A stretch of DNA of 64,000 nucleotides from Conexibacter woesei Iso977N (GTDB lineage: Bacteria > Actinomycetota > Thermoleophilia > Solirubrobacterales > Solirubrobacteraceae): positions 1-64,000 of the forward strand of contig NZ_AUKG01000006.1 of the NCBI RefSeq assembly GCF_000424625.1. Direction: 5' to 3'. A program made the translations under genes and the position numbers. The notes under the pieces are model-generated. The model was not told where the DNA came from and did not search any database. It saw only the letters and a list, made by a program, of their open reading frames with translations. Positions 1-8,830 of the stretch are shown one piece after another (position 1 is the stretch's first letter; each line of letters starts with the position of its first letter).

Positions 1-837
1 ACCGTCACCGGGCCCAACGGCTTGAGCCTGACCGTCGACGACACCACGCCCACGCCCGGTCAGACCGTCACCTTCGACTTCTCCTACACCGTCGCCGCCG
101 GCGACGCGGTCGGCAGCGACGCCGGGTTCACCATGGGCTCGAACATCAACACCAACGCCCCCGGGACCAACCTCGACGAGCTGGCGCTGGTGGGGACCTG
201 CGGGGGCGACATCGTCTTCTGCGACTACGACCCCGCGAACGCGCCGTTCGAGTTCCAGAGCCTCGTCCCGCCGCCCACCGTCGGCCAGACGGTCACCGGC
301 ACCGCGGACTTCACCGTCTCGGCCACCGCGACGCCCGGCGACGTGATCGCGGCCTATGGCGGGTTCTTCACCAGGAGCAGCGACGGCACCACCACGGTGG
401 CGACCGACTCCGCGCTGTCGCTGACGGTCACCTCCGCCACGCCGCCCTCCGCCGATCTCGGCGTCGGGCTGACCGCGACCGCGTCGGGGCTGATCTTCAA
501 GCGCGTCAACTACGACGTGGCGGTCACCAACAACGGTCCCGCCGACGCCAGCGCGGTGACGATCACGACCCAGCTGCCCTCGGCGGTGACGTCGATCACG
601 TCCTCGACCTGCACGTACTCGTCGAGCACGCACCGGGCGTCCTGCCCGATCAGCGCGATCGCCAACGGCGCCACCGCGCACGCCACGTTCAGGGCCAACT
701 TCAGGCTGCTGACCATCGGCCTGCCCCTGCACGCCACCGCGACCCGCACCGCCAGCTCACCCACCGACCCCAACCCGGCCAACGACAGCGCCGGCGCCGG
801 CTGCGTCGCGTTCACCACGCTGATCATCCACTGCTGA
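1..837 (+). CDS. Secreted DUF11-type beta-sandwich protein, 5' end outside window
   Basis: The frame is open from base 1, so the gene starts upstream of the window; the TTG at 22 is internal. Its first residues (TVTGPNGLSLTV) line up with residues just after the signal peptide of the protein at 52261-53166, so only the signal peptide and a few residues are missing. The N-terminal half is a Thr/Ser-rich beta domain. The C-terminal ~125 residues are a DUF11/CARDB-like domain (ADLGVGL...NNGPADAS...PNPANDS). The last residue is Cys, as in the paralogues at 52261 and 53725. It is probably an exported surface protein; no enzymatic motif is visible. Confidence 0.8.
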   Translation, partial: TVTGPNGLSLTVDDTTPTPGQTVTFDFSYTVAAGDAVGSDAGFTMGSNINTNAPGTNLDELALVGTCGGDIVFCDYDPANAPFEFQSLVPPPTVGQTVTGTADFTVSATATPGDVIAAYGGFFTRSSDGTTTVATDSALSLTVTSATPPSADLGVGLTATASGLIFKRVNYDVAVTNNGPADASAVTITTQLPSAVTSITSSTCTYSSSTHRASCPISAIANGATAHATFRANFRLLTIGLPLHATATRTASSPTDPNPANDSAGAGCVAFTTLIIHC

Positions 838-853
838 CCCACCACACGCACGG

Positions 854-885
854 AGGCCGCCGGCGACATCGCTCGCCGGCGGCCT
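854..885. terminator. Bidirectional intrinsic terminator-like hairpin
   Basis: A perfect 13-bp inverted repeat (AGGCCGCCGGCGA / TCGCCGGCGGCCT) with a 6-nt loop lies midway between two convergent genes, 17 nt after the DUF11 stop and 13 nt from the ceramidase-like stop. It is very GC-rich and followed by TT only. This fits a shared terminator in a high-GC actinobacterium. Confidence 0.75.
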
Positions 886-898
886 TGCCGTCCGGGGG

Positions 899-3382
899 TC
901 AGCCGATGGCCACCGTGGCGGTCGCCGTGTTGTCGGCGCCGTCGGTGATGTCCACCGTGGCGTGGTCGGCCCCGGCGGGGACGGTCACGCTGTCGCCCTC
1001 GGCCTTCGAGCCGTCCGAGAACGTCCAGTGGGCGGCGATGACGTCGAGGCGCTGGCCGCCGACCGCGTGCACGGCCAGGACCCTCTTGCCCGCTTCCGTG
1101 GTCTGGTCGACGCCCGCCGACAGCGGCGCGTCGATCCGGACCGCCTGCGTCCAGCGGTAGGTCTGGCCGAGGTTGTCGGTGACGCTCGCCTGGACGCGGT
1201 AGACGCCGGGCCCGGGGAACGTGTGCGTGAACCGGGTCCCGCCGGCGAGCGCCTGGACGGTGCCGTCGTCGAAGTCCCAGCTGACGAGGCCGTCGTTCTG
1301 CGTGCCCGCCGTCGAGCCGATCGACGTCGAGGCGGCGCCGGCGGCCTGCGCCTTCTTGGCGCTCGCGTAGAAGCTCACCGCGGGATCGTCGGTCTCCACC
1401 CGGTCGGGGTAGAACTGGATCGTCGGCTGCGAGAACGCGTTCGGGTTGTCGATCTCGGCGAAGGCCGACTGCGCGGTCGGATCGAGGCCGAGCGCGTCGC
1501 CCGCGTCACGAGCCGCGTCGACGTTGTCCTGGGCGAGCTGCGACCCCACGTTGAACTTCGCGAAGTCGCTCTGGGCGAGCTGGGCCGCCGGGTAGACGCC
1601 GGTTCGCGCGTCCCAGTAGTAGCCGAGCTGGTCGCCGGCATGGTCGACGACGTGCACGTCGCGCACGCCCGGGGACGTGGCGAACGAGCGCTTGATCGCG
1701 TCGGTGACCTCCGGGAACGCCTCGCCCGGCGCGGTCGCGTAGACCTGGTCGCCGATGCGCGCGACGGTCGCCGACGTGCCGAGCGACAGCGGCGGCGAGG
1801 ACGAGAAGTACGGCGCGTCGAGCGAGCGGTCGATCGTGAAGATCCCGCCGACGGCGCGCCAGTCCCACGTGCCCTGCTCGTCGTTGCCGGCCGGCTCGGT
1901 GAACGGACCGGGGCAGCCGAGCGGGCCGCCGACGTGGTTGCACGACATCGCCGCGAGCAGGCCCGTGTTCTCGGCCGGGGTCGAGAACGACTGCTTGGCC
2001 GCGGCCAGCGTGGTGTCGGTGATGCGGCGCGCGTGGCTCAGGGCGCGGGTCAGCGCGTTGGTCACGAAGCGCCCCTGCTCGGAGACCTCGGAGTAGTCCG
2101 GGTCCGAGCCGATCCCCTCCTGGCGACCGAGCGTGCCCATCGCGATCACCGCGGTGCCGCCGAGCGTCGTGGCGAGCCGGTCGCGCACGTAGCCGGGGTA
2201 GTCCGCCGTGAACTGGTCGTTGCCGGCCTCCGTCGCGTCGTACTGGTCGGCGTGGACCGGCACGTCGGCGTAGAGGCCGAGCGTCGCGCCGGTCCCGGGC
2301 TCGCGCGCCCACAGGATCGGGAGCGTGTCGTCGACGGCGAAGCCGGCCATCTGGTCGGTGCCCTGGACCTGGGACAGCAGGCCGCGGATCGTGCCGGTCG
2401 CCGACCACAGCTGGGCCGTGCGGGCGTTGGCCTGCGCCTGGACGACCGCCTGCACGGCGGCCTCCTTGACGCGGTGCAGGTAGGCCGGGTCGGTGTGACC
2501 CCAGATGCCCATGATCGTCGGCGCGGCGTGGTCGTGCGTGGAGGACACGACGATGTTCGCGGCGGTCACCTCGTAGCCGTCGGCGGCGAGATCGGCCGCG
2601 GCCTCGCGGCGGGCGTCGTCCTGGCCGTCGCCGATGTTCGGCGCCTGGTAGGCGGCGAACCAGCCCTGCGCGTCGACCGAGACGAACGTCACGGCCTGCT
2701 TGCCGTGGCCGACGAAGAACGCCCGCACCTGGAGCGGGTCGTGCACGCCGCCGTTGACCATGTAGCCCGACCCGTACCCACCGACGTACATCGGCCTGTC
2801 GGGTGAGATGTCGACCACCGCCGTGCCGACCTGGAACAGCGCCGGATCGGCCTTGGGCGCGTCCGGGACGGACGGCACCGGCGGCGCGAGCTGCTGCGGC
2901 GCGGGCTGCTGCGGCGCGGGGCTCGCGGGCGCGGGCCTCGCGGGCGCCGGCGCCGGCGCGGGCGCCGGGCAGCGCTTGGCGTCGAGCGCCAGCTTCCGGC
3001 GGTCGCGCACGGTGGTGGTCCGCGACCCACGCCGGACGGTCATGCGGACCTCGAGCGTGCGGGCCGTGCAGCGGCGCAGCAGCGCCGTCCCGTTGCCGGT
3101 CAGCGTCAGCACCTGGCGCACGCGCTTGGCGCGGTGGGCGACCACGCGGCTCGTCGCGGACACGCGGTGGTCGCCGGCGTAGAGCGCGACGGCGTTGACG
3201 CTTCCGGCCGGCGCCTGAAGGGTCACGACCGCGCCGCGGGCGGCGAGCAGCGCCGATTGGCTGGAGCTCGCGAGCGTGGCCTTCGGGGCGACGCTCGCGG
3301 CGGAGGCCGACGACGCGCCCGCGGCGGCCGCCAGCAACGCCGCGGCCGAGCACGCGACCGCGGCAGAGAGACGATGGGACAC
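899..3382 (-). CDS. Secreted neutral/alkaline ceramidase-like protein with PKD domain
   Basis: About 827 residues. The GTG at 3382 is chosen because AGGAGA sits 5 nt upstream and a signal peptide starts there (MSHRLSAAVACSAAALLAAAA). Longer frames upstream lack a ribosome site and spoil the signal. After a basic linker and a Pro/Ala-rich stretch, the catalytic region resembles neutral ceramidases: DISPDRPMYVGGYGSG near its start, then SSTHDHAAP, which matches the zinc-binding HxH of that family. Toward the C-terminus WDFDDGT and GVYRVQASVTDN mark a PKD domain. It should hydrolyse an amide-linked lipid outside the cell; the substrate is inferred. Divergent from the PucR regulator. Confidence 0.72.
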   Translation of the reverse strand: MSHRLSAAVACSAAALLAAAAGASSASAASVAPKATLASSSQSALLAARGAVVTLQAPAGSVNAVALYAGDHRVSATSRVVAHRAKRVRQVLTLTGNGTALLRRCTARTLEVRMTVRRGSRTTTVRDRRKLALDAKRCPAPAPAPAPARPAPASPAPQQPAPQQLAPPVPSVPDAPKADPALFQVGTAVVDISPDRPMYVGGYGSGYMVNGGVHDPLQVRAFFVGHGKQAVTFVSVDAQGWFAAYQAPNIGDGQDDARREAAADLAADGYEVTAANIVVSSTHDHAAPTIMGIWGHTDPAYLHRVKEAAVQAVVQAQANARTAQLWSATGTIRGLLSQVQGTDQMAGFAVDDTLPILWAREPGTGATLGLYADVPVHADQYDATEAGNDQFTADYPGYVRDRLATTLGGTAVIAMGTLGRQEGIGSDPDYSEVSEQGRFVTNALTRALSHARRITDTTLAAAKQSFSTPAENTGLLAAMSCNHVGGPLGCPGPFTEPAGNDEQGTWDWRAVGGIFTIDRSLDAPYFSSSPPLSLGTSATVARIGDQVYATAPGEAFPEVTDAIKRSFATSPGVRDVHVVDHAGDQLGYYWDARTGVYPAAQLAQSDFAKFNVGSQLAQDNVDAARDAGDALGLDPTAQSAFAEIDNPNAFSQPTIQFYPDRVETDDPAVSFYASAKKAQAAGAASTSIGSTAGTQNDGLVSWDFDDGTVQALAGGTRFTHTFPGPGVYRVQASVTDNLGQTYRWTQAVRIDAPLSAGVDQTTEAGKRVLAVHAVGGQRLDVIAAHWTFSDGSKAEGDSVTVPAGADHATVDITDGADNTATATVAIG

Positions 3383-3485
3383 AGCTTCTCCTGGATATGG
3401 GCACGCCGACGTGGCGCACTCGGGACAGGCGCCAAGGGTCCCATCGCGGTGCGTCCAGCACGAGAAGACCGGTGCCAAACTTGCG
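3383..3485. promoter_or_regulatory. Divergent intergenic region, ceramidase-like gene / PucR regulator
   Basis: These 103 bases separate two divergent starts and must hold both promoters. No convincing -35/-10 pair or palindrome is visible. The layout suggests the PucR protein may control the secreted hydrolase. Confidence 0.4.
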
Positions 3486-4661
3486 GTGATCCGTCACAAT
3501 GTCGGGATTCGGACCGCCGCCTCACCGCTGGCCCGGCTCGCCGGGCGGATCGACCGCGACGGTCTCGCGGAGATCATGCTGAGCACGTTCCGGACCGAGA
3601 TCCCGGGCTACGCACGCCTGCCCGACTCGGTCATCCGCGGCGACATCCTGCGGATCATCCGTGAGAACGTCGACCTCTGCCTGGACTGGCTGGCCGACGG
3701 CGCCGCGCCGCCGCCCGACCGTTTCGACGTCTTTCGCGCCTCCGCCAAGAACCGCGCGGGCGAGGGCATGCCGCTCGAGGACCTCCTGCGCGCATACCGG
3801 CGCGGCGGTACGGCGGCCTGGCGGGTGATCGTGGCCTCGTCCGAGCCGGAGGACCTCGACACGCTGCCGCGCGCCGCCGAGCTCGTGATGGACTACCTCG
3901 ACCAGGTCTCCGACACCGTCGCCGCCGCCTACCTGGAGGAGCGCGAGCACCACGTCTCCGAGCGGGAGCGGCGCCTGCGCGCGCTGCTCGACGCGCTCGT
4001 CGCGGGCACGGCGCTGGACGCCGGCCACCACCAGACCGCCGAGCAGATCGGCCTCTCGCCGGCCGACGACCTCGTGGCGTTCGCGATGGCGATCCCCGGG
4101 GAGGGCGGCCGGTCGCACGGGCGCGCGGCCGCGGCGCTGCGCGGCGTGGGCGTGCTGGCCGTCACCGAGGGCGATCGTGTCGTCGGCCTCACCGCGCCGC
4201 GCCCGGCCTCGGGTACCGCCCTGCCCCCGGGCGGGCTGCCGCCCGGCGCCCTCGCGGTCGTCGACGTCGAGGCCCGCCGCCACGAGCTCGCCGAGAGCCT
4301 CGCCGACGTCCGGCACGGCATCGACATCGCGCTGCGCCGTGGTCGCGTCGGCATCGTCCCGCTGCGCGCGCTGGCCCTCGACCTGCTGCTGGCCCACGCG
4401 CCGCGGGTCGCCGCCGATCTGCGCGAGCGGGTGATCGCTCCGCTCGGTCCCGAGAACGGCCGGTCGCGGGGCGACCTGCTGGAGACGGTCGCCACCTACG
4501 TGTCGGTCGGGTGCGATCGCCGCAGCGCGGCGGAGCGCCTCCACATCCACCCCAACACGCTCGATCACCGGCTGCGCCGCGCGCGCGAGCTCACGGCCCT
4601 GGACCTCGACGACCCGGACGACCTGGCGACGACGGTCCTCGCGCTGCGTCAGCTGCGCTGA
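3486..4661 (+). CDS. PucR/CdaR-family transcriptional regulator
   Basis: 391 residues from the GTG at 3486. This start places the N-terminus about 12 residues before the conserved helical region, as in the paralogue at 9868-11106, and avoids overlapping the divergent gene; no strong ribosome site is visible. The N-terminal ~150 residues form a helical region (EIPGYARLPDSVIRGDILRI). A central GGDEF-like segment follows. The C-terminus carries the PucR helix-turn-helix (CDRRSAAERLHIHPNTLDHR). Proteins of this family bind DNA and often respond to a small metabolite; the ligand here is unknown. Confidence 0.85.
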   Translation: MIRHNVGIRTAASPLARLAGRIDRDGLAEIMLSTFRTEIPGYARLPDSVIRGDILRIIRENVDLCLDWLADGAAPPPDRFDVFRASAKNRAGEGMPLEDLLRAYRRGGTAAWRVIVASSEPEDLDTLPRAAELVMDYLDQVSDTVAAAYLEEREHHVSERERRLRALLDALVAGTALDAGHHQTAEQIGLSPADDLVAFAMAIPGEGGRSHGRAAAALRGVGVLAVTEGDRVVGLTAPRPASGTALPPGGLPPGALAVVDVEARRHELAESLADVRHGIDIALRRGRVGIVPLRALALDLLLAHAPRVAADLRERVIAPLGPENGRSRGDLLETVATYVSVGCDRRSAAERLHIHPNTLDHRLRRARELTALDLDDPDDLATTVLALRQLR

Positions 4662-4687
4662 CGCCGGCGGGCGATCCGACGCGGCGT

Positions 4688-4831
4688 CTAGATGCCGGTG
4701 ACCGTCAGGGTCGCGACGCCCGTCAGGTCAGAGACTCCGGTCGTCAGGCACTGCAGCACCGACAGCGTTGGATCGACGATCACCTCCGTGACGGTGGCGC
4801 CGGCGAACTTCCCGCTGGCCGCGTCGTTCAT
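4688..4831 (-). pseudogene. 3' relic of a GKFAG-family small secreted protein
   Basis: The minus strand reads MNDAASGKFAGATVTEVI...VLQCLTTGV...VATLTVTGI-stop (47 residues). This matches only the last ~45 residues of the intact proteins at 57311-57868 (DSGKFAGDEVVQTL...LLRCLAEPGV...VLTMTVTG) and 53172-53705 (TAGKFAGATANEQVV...VLTITAS). The signal peptide and the N-terminal beta domain are missing, and the frame upstream reads into unrelated sequence opposite the protease gene. It is best read as the remnant of a truncated gene copy. Confidence 0.65.
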
Positions 4832-4885
4832 CCCGTTCGGGTGATCACCAGCCGCCGCCGATCGGCGATCCTGGTCCCACGGACC

Positions 4886-5950
4886 ATGCGACGACCGCTG
4901 ACCTCCGCATTCCTGCTGGCCTGCCTCGTGGCGCCCGGCGCTCTCGGGCCCGCCGCCGGCGCCAGCCCCGCTGTCGATCCAGCCGCCCGGACAGCCGCCC
5001 GCCCGTGCCTGCCCGCCCACGGGCTGCTGGTGGCGCTGACCATCCGGCGGAACATCGAGAACGGCAGCGAGGTCACCGAGCCACTCGCCGACGGCGGCTA
5101 CCGGATCACCCGCTGCGACACCCAGGGGCGCACCACGCTGGGCATGACGGTCCTGCCGATCCGCGACACCGGCGGCAGGCGGGACCTCCTGCCCGCGGTG
5201 ATCGTGCGGCGCAAGTCGATCGTCGCCCCCACGTACGGCGACCCGGTCGGTGACGTCCGCTACCGCGCCGTCTTCCACCGCGCCCTGCGCAAGCTGCTGG
5301 CCAGCGTGCTGCCGCGGACGCTCGGGCCGGCGAGCCGCGATCCGCACTTCGCGGTGTCGCGCAGCGTGTTCGCCGGCGCTGCGGCCGTCTCGGCCTGCCA
5401 GGACAAGACGCATGCCGAGAGCCCCGGCGCATGGCCGGACGATCGGTACGCCTGGCGCTGGAACGCCAAGGGCTTCGGCGAGAGCACCAGCACCCGGACC
5501 GCGCTGAAGAAGGCTCATGAGGAGTGGGACAAGACCGTGACCGACTGCTCGGGCTTCAAGGACACCACCCACTTCACCACCACCTTCGACGGCAGCACGA
5601 CCCGGAACGCCGGCGTCCAGGACGGCTACAACGTCGTCGACAAGGCCAACCTGTCGAAGAGCTCGTGTGGGTCGGCCGCGATCGCCTGCACGTGGATCTG
5701 GCGGTCCGGGGACACGTCGGTCGAGACCGACACCCGCTTCGCCAAGAGCGTGAAGTGGTCCAACAAGGGCTCGGCCGGCACCTACGACTACCAGGGCGTC
5801 GGAGCGCACGAGTTCGGCCACAGCATCGGCCTGAGCGACCTCGACGACAGCGGCAAGCTGACGATGCACTTCCAGGCCACGCTCGGCTACACCGGCCAGC
5901 GGACCCTCGGACGCGGCGACATCCTCGGAGCGCGCGCCGTCTACGGCTGA
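4886..5950 (+). CDS. Secreted M10-like (matrixin-type) zinc metalloprotease
   Basis: 354 residues. The ATG at 4886 begins a signal peptide (MRRPLTSAFLLACLVAPGAL). No good ribosome site precedes it, so the start is moderately certain. The C-terminus carries HEFGHSIGLSD (residues 308-318), the HExxHxxGxxD zinc site of matrixins/metzincins, followed by LTMHFQ, a plausible Met-turn. The region before it (about 170-300) contains paired Cys residues. The N-terminal ~150 residues may be a propeptide. Probably secreted and active on proteins; the substrate is unknown. The 3' relic of a small secreted protein lies upstream on the other strand. Confidence 0.78.
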   Translation: MRRPLTSAFLLACLVAPGALGPAAGASPAVDPAARTAARPCLPAHGLLVALTIRRNIENGSEVTEPLADGGYRITRCDTQGRTTLGMTVLPIRDTGGRRDLLPAVIVRRKSIVAPTYGDPVGDVRYRAVFHRALRKLLASVLPRTLGPASRDPHFAVSRSVFAGAAAVSACQDKTHAESPGAWPDDRYAWRWNAKGFGESTSTRTALKKAHEEWDKTVTDCSGFKDTTHFTTTFDGSTTRNAGVQDGYNVVDKANLSKSSCGSAAIACTWIWRSGDTSVETDTRFAKSVKWSNKGSAGTYDYQGVGAHEFGHSIGLSDLDDSGKLTMHFQATLGYTGQRTLGRGDILGARAVYG

Positions 5951-6027
5951 CCGCGCCTCGCGCACTCCCGGCGGGCCGCTGGTCCGACGCAGGACTAACG
6001 CACGAAGAGCATTCCTGACCTTGTCTA

Positions 6028-6056
6028 CTCTGTTTTCGATCAGCAGAAACACAGAG
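6028..6056. repeat. Imperfect inverted repeat, AT-richer than surroundings
   Basis: CTCTGTTTTC (6028-6037) pairs with GAAACACAGAG (6046-6056) with one bulged base and an 8-nt loop. It is about 80 nt after the protease stop and 130 nt before the next start. It may be a weak terminator or an operator; neither can be decided from sequence. Confidence 0.4.
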
Positions 6057-6185
6057 CGAAAGCCGTCCTCTAGTCTGGGCTCCACATCACCAGAAGCGGC
6101 GCAGAGCGGACGAGCGAGCCTGAGGTGCTGAGCATCAGTCCGATAGCGGCGTCACCCCCATCCAAGCGCCATGAAGGAGCCCGCC

Positions 6186-7409
6186 ATGTCCCGCCGCCTC
6201 GTCCCCCTCGCCGCCTGCGCGATCGCGATGGCCGTCCCCGCCGCCGCTCACGCCGACGTCCGCGGCACGCTCTTCGAGCCGCCCGACTTCACCGCCGGGC
6301 AGTCGTTCACCGGCCACGACGGCTGGACCCAGGCCACCCTCGGCCAGGACCACCAGATCGTCGCCAACCCGCCCGGGTCGCCGCTGAACGCCCTCTTCGG
6401 CGACCAGAGCCTGCGGATCTCCAACGCGGTGACGAGCCCCGGCCTGATCGAGCAGACGCGCTCGGCGGACGTGATCGACGGGGCCGGCGAGCGCGCCGCG
6501 GCCAACGGCGGCAAGGCCGGCGGCGTGCGGCGCACGCGCTACGTCGCGTCGCTGCGGTTCGCCTCGGCCGACCTGGCGACCACAGCAACCCCGGCCCAGC
6601 AGCCGGGCCTCGACGTCGCCGTGTCGCCCGACAACGGGGGCGGTGGGCGCATGGGCTACGCCCGCATCACCGACGAGCCCGACGGGCTGAAGGTCATCTG
6701 GACCGACTACACCAACAACGCGTTCGCCGACCACGTCGTCGCCACGGGCCTGTCTCGCAACAACCCGCATCTGCTGGTGATCGCGCTGCAGTTCAACGAC
6801 GGTGCCGGCAACGACGTCGCGCGGGTCGCGGTCGACGGCCACAGGGCGATCACCGCGACGACCTGGGAGGACTACTTCCGCTCGGTCGAGCATCGCGCCC
6901 CGCCGGCGATCGACGAACTGCTGTTCCAGACGCGCAGCACCGCTGTGCCCGCGCTGGCCGGCCACGGCCTGCTCTTCGACGATGTCCGTGTCGCGACACC
7001 CGTCTTCTACGGCAACTCGGGGACCATCGCGCCGCCGGCCGCTCCGACCGCCCCGGCACCCTCCGGCGCGCAGACCCCGCCGAGCACGACGGTCGACGGC
7101 GCCTCCGACCCGTCGCCCCTGCAGATCCGCTCTGCGCACCTGGACCGGAAGGAGGGCACCGCCAAGCTGGTGCTCTACTGCCCCAAGGCCGCCGGGCTCT
7201 GCGAGGGCACAGCCACGATCCGCGCCAACCACCACAACCTTGCCAGCAAGGGCTTCAACCAGAAGGGCGGCGCGAAGTTCCCGGTGACGATCAAGCTGTC
7301 GACGAGCGTCCGCCACACGCTCGCGTCAGCGCCCAGCGCCCAGGCACTGCTGCTGTCGCGCGATGCGGCCGGAATGGCGACGCGGCTGACGCGCACGTTC
7401 GAGCGGTGA
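6186..7409 (+). CDS. Exported protein of unknown function
   Basis: 407 residues. The ATG at 6186 follows AAGGAG at a 7-nt spacing, better than the in-frame ATG 15 nt upstream, and begins a signal peptide (MSRRLVPLAACAIAMAVPAAAHA). Residues ~20-280 look like a beta-rich jelly-roll (concanavalin-type) fold, but I recognise no family or catalytic motif. A Pro/Ala linker then leads to a ~95-residue C-terminal beta domain (LVLYCPKAAGLCEGTATIR, KGGAKFPVTIKL). That domain resembles the C-terminus of the secreted protein at 35983-38256. Followed by a clear terminator hairpin, so it is probably monocistronic. Confidence 0.75.
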   Translation: MSRRLVPLAACAIAMAVPAAAHADVRGTLFEPPDFTAGQSFTGHDGWTQATLGQDHQIVANPPGSPLNALFGDQSLRISNAVTSPGLIEQTRSADVIDGAGERAAANGGKAGGVRRTRYVASLRFASADLATTATPAQQPGLDVAVSPDNGGGGRMGYARITDEPDGLKVIWTDYTNNAFADHVVATGLSRNNPHLLVIALQFNDGAGNDVARVAVDGHRAITATTWEDYFRSVEHRAPPAIDELLFQTRSTAVPALAGHGLLFDDVRVATPVFYGNSGTIAPPAAPTAPAPSGAQTPPSTTVDGASDPSPLQIRSAHLDRKEGTAKLVLYCPKAAGLCEGTATIRANHHNLASKGFNQKGGAKFPVTIKLSTSVRHTLASAPSAQALLLSRDAAGMATRLTRTFER

Positions 7410-7410
7410 T

Positions 7411-7427
7411 GCCCTGCAAAGCAGGGC
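7411..7427 (+). terminator. Intrinsic terminator
   Basis: GCCCTGC-AAA-GCAGGGC, a perfect 7-bp stem with a 3-nt loop followed by CTTT, begins 2 nt after the stop of the exported-protein gene. Confidence 0.7.
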
Positions 7428-7525
7428 CTTTCGGGAGTAGCGCCGGGACGACCATCAGCCGCGACCGAGGGAAGCCAAGTTGGTGTACTTGATCTGAAAC
7501 ACCGGATCGGGTTGACCGCGAGTGG

Positions 7526-8830
7526 ATGATCACGCCGCCTGCGATGGCGATGATCAGCCGGAGGACCCGCGCGGAGGTCATCGACATCGGTGACACTCAA
7601 GCGGTGACAGACCGGCGACGCTCTCCCTTGAACCTGAACGTGCTGCTGGGAGCGGTCGAAGCTGCGCCGCCGGTCGCGGCGGCAGAGGTGGTCGGCGACG
7701 CTCTGAGCGAGGCGCTCGGCGCGCGCGACGTCAGCTTCCTCATCGCCGACTACAGCGGCCAGTCGCTGATCCGCCTGAGCCATCGGCCCCGCGCCGGAAA
7801 CGCCGCGGCCCGCGGGCGCGAGCTCAGCGCCTCCGTGCCGTTGAGCGGCACGCCGCACGGGCGTGCGCTGGCCGAGCAGAAGGTCCAGATCGTCACCGAG
7901 GACGACGGCGCCCGCCTGTTCGCGCCAGTGACCAGCCGCGGCGAGGCGGTCGGCGTCCTGGAGCTCATGGTGGATGCGACGCCCGACGAGCAGACCATCG
8001 CGGGCGTCGCGCTCGCGGCCCACGCGTTGGCCTACGTCGTGATCGCCAACCGCCGCTTCACCGACCTCTACGAATGGGGTCAGCGCTCACTGCCGCTGTC
8101 GCTGGAGGCCGAGATCCAGCACCGCCTGCTGCCCAGCTCCTACACCCTGGAGGCAGGCCAGTTCACGCTCGCCGGGTGGCTGGAGCCGGCCGGCGACGTC
8201 GGGGGCGACACCTTCGACTTCAGCCTCGAGCGCGACACCCTGCACCTCTCGATGACCGACGCGATGGGCCACACCCTCAACGCGGCGCTCCTGGCCACCG
8301 TCCTGGTCGGAGCCCTGCGCAACGCCCGGCGCCGCGGCGTCGAGTTGGCCGAGCAGGCCGCCATCGCCCACCGGACCCTGGCCGGCTACGCGCAGGACGA
8401 GGAGTTCGTCACCGGCCAACTTGTACGCATCGATCTCCCGTCGGGAACCGCGGGCGTCGTCAACGCCGGACATCCCGCCCCGATCCGCATCCGTGACGGT
8501 CACGCCGAGCACGTGGCCCTGATGGCCGATCTGCCGTTCTCCGCCTCACCATCCGGCGCCTACCGCGTCCAGGAGCTCGGGCTGCGAGCGGGCGACCGCC
8601 TCGTCTTCCTCACCGACGGGATACTCGAACGCAATGCCGCAGCGATCGACGCCATGTCGATCCTGACCGCCAGCCGGCACCTGCACCCTCGCGAAGCGGT
8701 GCAGGACCTGACACGCCGCGTTGTCGAAGCCTGCGGTGGTGAGCTGCGCGACGACGCGACGATCCTCTGCCTCGACTGGCACGGCGGACCGCCGAGGCTC
8801 CGCCAGGCCAGCGAGGGCGCCGACCGCTAG
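7526..8830 (+). CDS. GAF-like / SpoIIE-type PP2C protein phosphatase
   Basis: 434 residues from the first ATG; in-frame ATGs at 7544 and 7550 and a GTG at 7604 are alternatives, and none has a good ribosome site. Residues ~40-170 look like a GAF-type sensor domain. Residues ~190-420 are a SpoIIE/PP2C domain: the metal-binding aspartates sit in GDVGGDTFDF and MTDAMGHT, and VNAGHPAP and LTDGILE complete the signature. Such phosphatases usually act on anti-sigma-factor antagonists or other phosphoproteins in stress signalling. The stop is followed directly by the ATG of the YihY-like gene at 8831, so the two were probably translationally coupled. Confidence 0.85.
   Translation: MITPPAMAMISRRTRAEVIDIGDTQAVTDRRRSPLNLNVLLGAVEAAPPVAAAEVVGDALSEALGARDVSFLIADYSGQSLIRLSHRPRAGNAAARGRELSASVPLSGTPHGRALAEQKVQIVTEDDGARLFAPVTSRGEAVGVLELMVDATPDEQTIAGVALAAHALAYVVIANRRFTDLYEWGQRSLPLSLEAEIQHRLLPSSYTLEAGQFTLAGWLEPAGDVGGDTFDFSLERDTLHLSMTDAMGHTLNAALLATVLVGALRNARRRGVELAEQAAIAHRTLAGYAQDEEFVTGQLVRIDLPSGTAGVVNAGHPAPIRIRDGHAEHVALMADLPFSASPSGAYRVQELGLRAGDRLVFLTDGILERNAAAIDAMSILTASRHLHPREAVQDLTRRVVEACGGELRDDATILCLDWHGGPPRLRQASEGADR

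Noticed and set aside
962-2806. Long plus-strand open frame opposite the ceramidase-like gene
   Set aside because: Extremely Arg/Val/Ala-rich with no domain, typical of antisense frames in GC-rich DNA; the minus-strand gene has a signal peptide, ribosome site and family motifs.
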